From: a bacterium
GTDB lineage: Bacteria; Armatimonadota; UBA5829
NCBI GenBank assembly: GCA_021373255.1
Contig: JAJFTD010000168.1
Location: forward strand, 1-51,714
Reading direction: 5' to 3'
Length of the DNA stretch: 51,714 nucleotides
Under the pieces are notes generated by a model that did no database searches, was not told where the DNA came from, and saw only the letters and a program-made list of their open reading frames with translations. Position numbers and translations under genes: made by a program. This document shows positions 51,412 through 51,714 of this stretch, piece by piece; the first letter of the stretch is position 1, and the number at the start of each line of letters is the position of its first letter.

Positions 51412-51714
51412 CTATGCCGCTTTGCGGTGGTTAGCGGATGCTACGCGCCCGGAGATATCGTGTAAAGTGCCTGTAACGCTATCGTCCAACTTGAATTGAG
51501 CAACGAGTTCCTGAAGCTCCTGAGCCATCTTTGCAAGCTCCTCGGCGGATGCAGTAAGCTCCTCGGCTGAAGCATTTTGCTCCTCAGTGGTTGCAGATAC
51601 TTCCTCGGCAGCGGCGGCGCTCTGTTCACTAAGAGCCGTCACCTGCTCCATCTGCCTGCTTACTTCACGCGATGATGTGCTCATCTCTTCAGTTGCAGCA
51701 GTGGTCTGCTGTGT
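51412..51714 (-). CDS. Methyl-accepting chemotaxis protein, C-terminal end (partial)
   Basis: The frame is open to the right edge. The last 100 residues form the coiled-coil signalling end: QQTTAATEEMSTSSREVSRQ, AEEVSATTEEQNASAEELTASAEELAKMAQELQELVAQFK. The repeated EEQ and AEEL heptads contain expected methylation-type glutamates, and LVAQFKL is the usual C-terminal helix end. It would bind CheW/CheA at the membrane in a longer receptor. The ligand domain lies outside the window. It points to a motile or at least chemosensory organism. Confidence 0.9.
   Translation of the reverse strand, partial: TQQTTAATEEMSTSSREVSRQMEQVTALSEQSAAAAEEVSATTEEQNASAEELTASAEELAKMAQELQELVAQFKLDDSVTGTLHDISGRVASANHRKAA

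Overview
The window is about 51.7 kb of bacterial chromosome, neither phage nor plasmid, with coding on both strands. It comes from a free-living glycan degrader. Evidence includes secreted enzymes over 1000 residues with carbohydrate-binding-like, FN3 and OB-like modules, a GxGYxYP-family protein, a type II pseudopilin with the planctomycete/armatimonad-style DGHV tail motif, exported six-hairpin glycosidases, a sigma/anti-sigma/CpxP-like trio and a long-form HisG. This mix fits Armatimonadota or a related polysaccharide-degrading soil or freshwater lineage. That placement is inference, because no rRNA or ribosomal protein gene is present.

Layout. 1-1.3 kb: tail of an ECF sigma factor, an overlapping anti-sigma factor and a CpxP-like periplasmic protein. 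1.5-4.7 kb: exported six-hairpin glycosidase-like protein with a clear promoter. 4.9-6.7 kb: orphan immunity-like gene divergent from an XRE/ImmA pair, with a 20-bp palindrome on the shared promoter. 6.8-7.1 kb: decayed IS3 element. 7.2-14.2 kb: fructose-family PTS operon (EIIC, EIIB, HPr-EI-EIIA) ending in an exported GH38 alpha-mannosidase, with a divergent AraC regulator at 14.4 kb. 15.7-19.1 kb: cytoplasmic six-hairpin glycosidase and SMP-30 lactonase. 19.2-25.4 kb: LarA-like racemase, FAD/Fe-S dehydrogenase and PoxB-like enzyme, together a plausible lactate-to-acetate route, preceded by a broken DUF362 gene. 26.0-34.4 kb: pseudopilin and two giant secreted modular proteins. 34.9-39.2 kb: exported ADP-ribosylglycohydrolase, GRP-type sugar transporter and ribokinase with a divergent AraC regulator, a ribose-scavenging cassette. 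39.2-40 kb: internally deleted transposase. 40.2-43.0 kb: two TPR proteins. 43.1-45.4 kb: ruvAB flanked by an unusual family of palindromic repeats. 45.5-51.7 kb: hisG, a small exported peptide, cyclophilin, NAGPA-like protein, alpha/beta hydrolase, a DUF488-DUF488-dual-OB-like operon and the end of a chemotaxis receptor.

A recurring layout is a minus-strand sugar operon with a plus-strand AraC-type regulator divergent from its head. This is intact at 14.4 and 38.3 kb. At 34.76 kb only the promoter-like region and the first codons of such a regulator survive, opposite the pseudopilin/secreted-protein genes. The intergenic space is rich in long perfect hairpins, many with 9-nt loops, and in decayed insertion sequences. 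No tRNA, rRNA, CRISPR array or intact mobile element was found.
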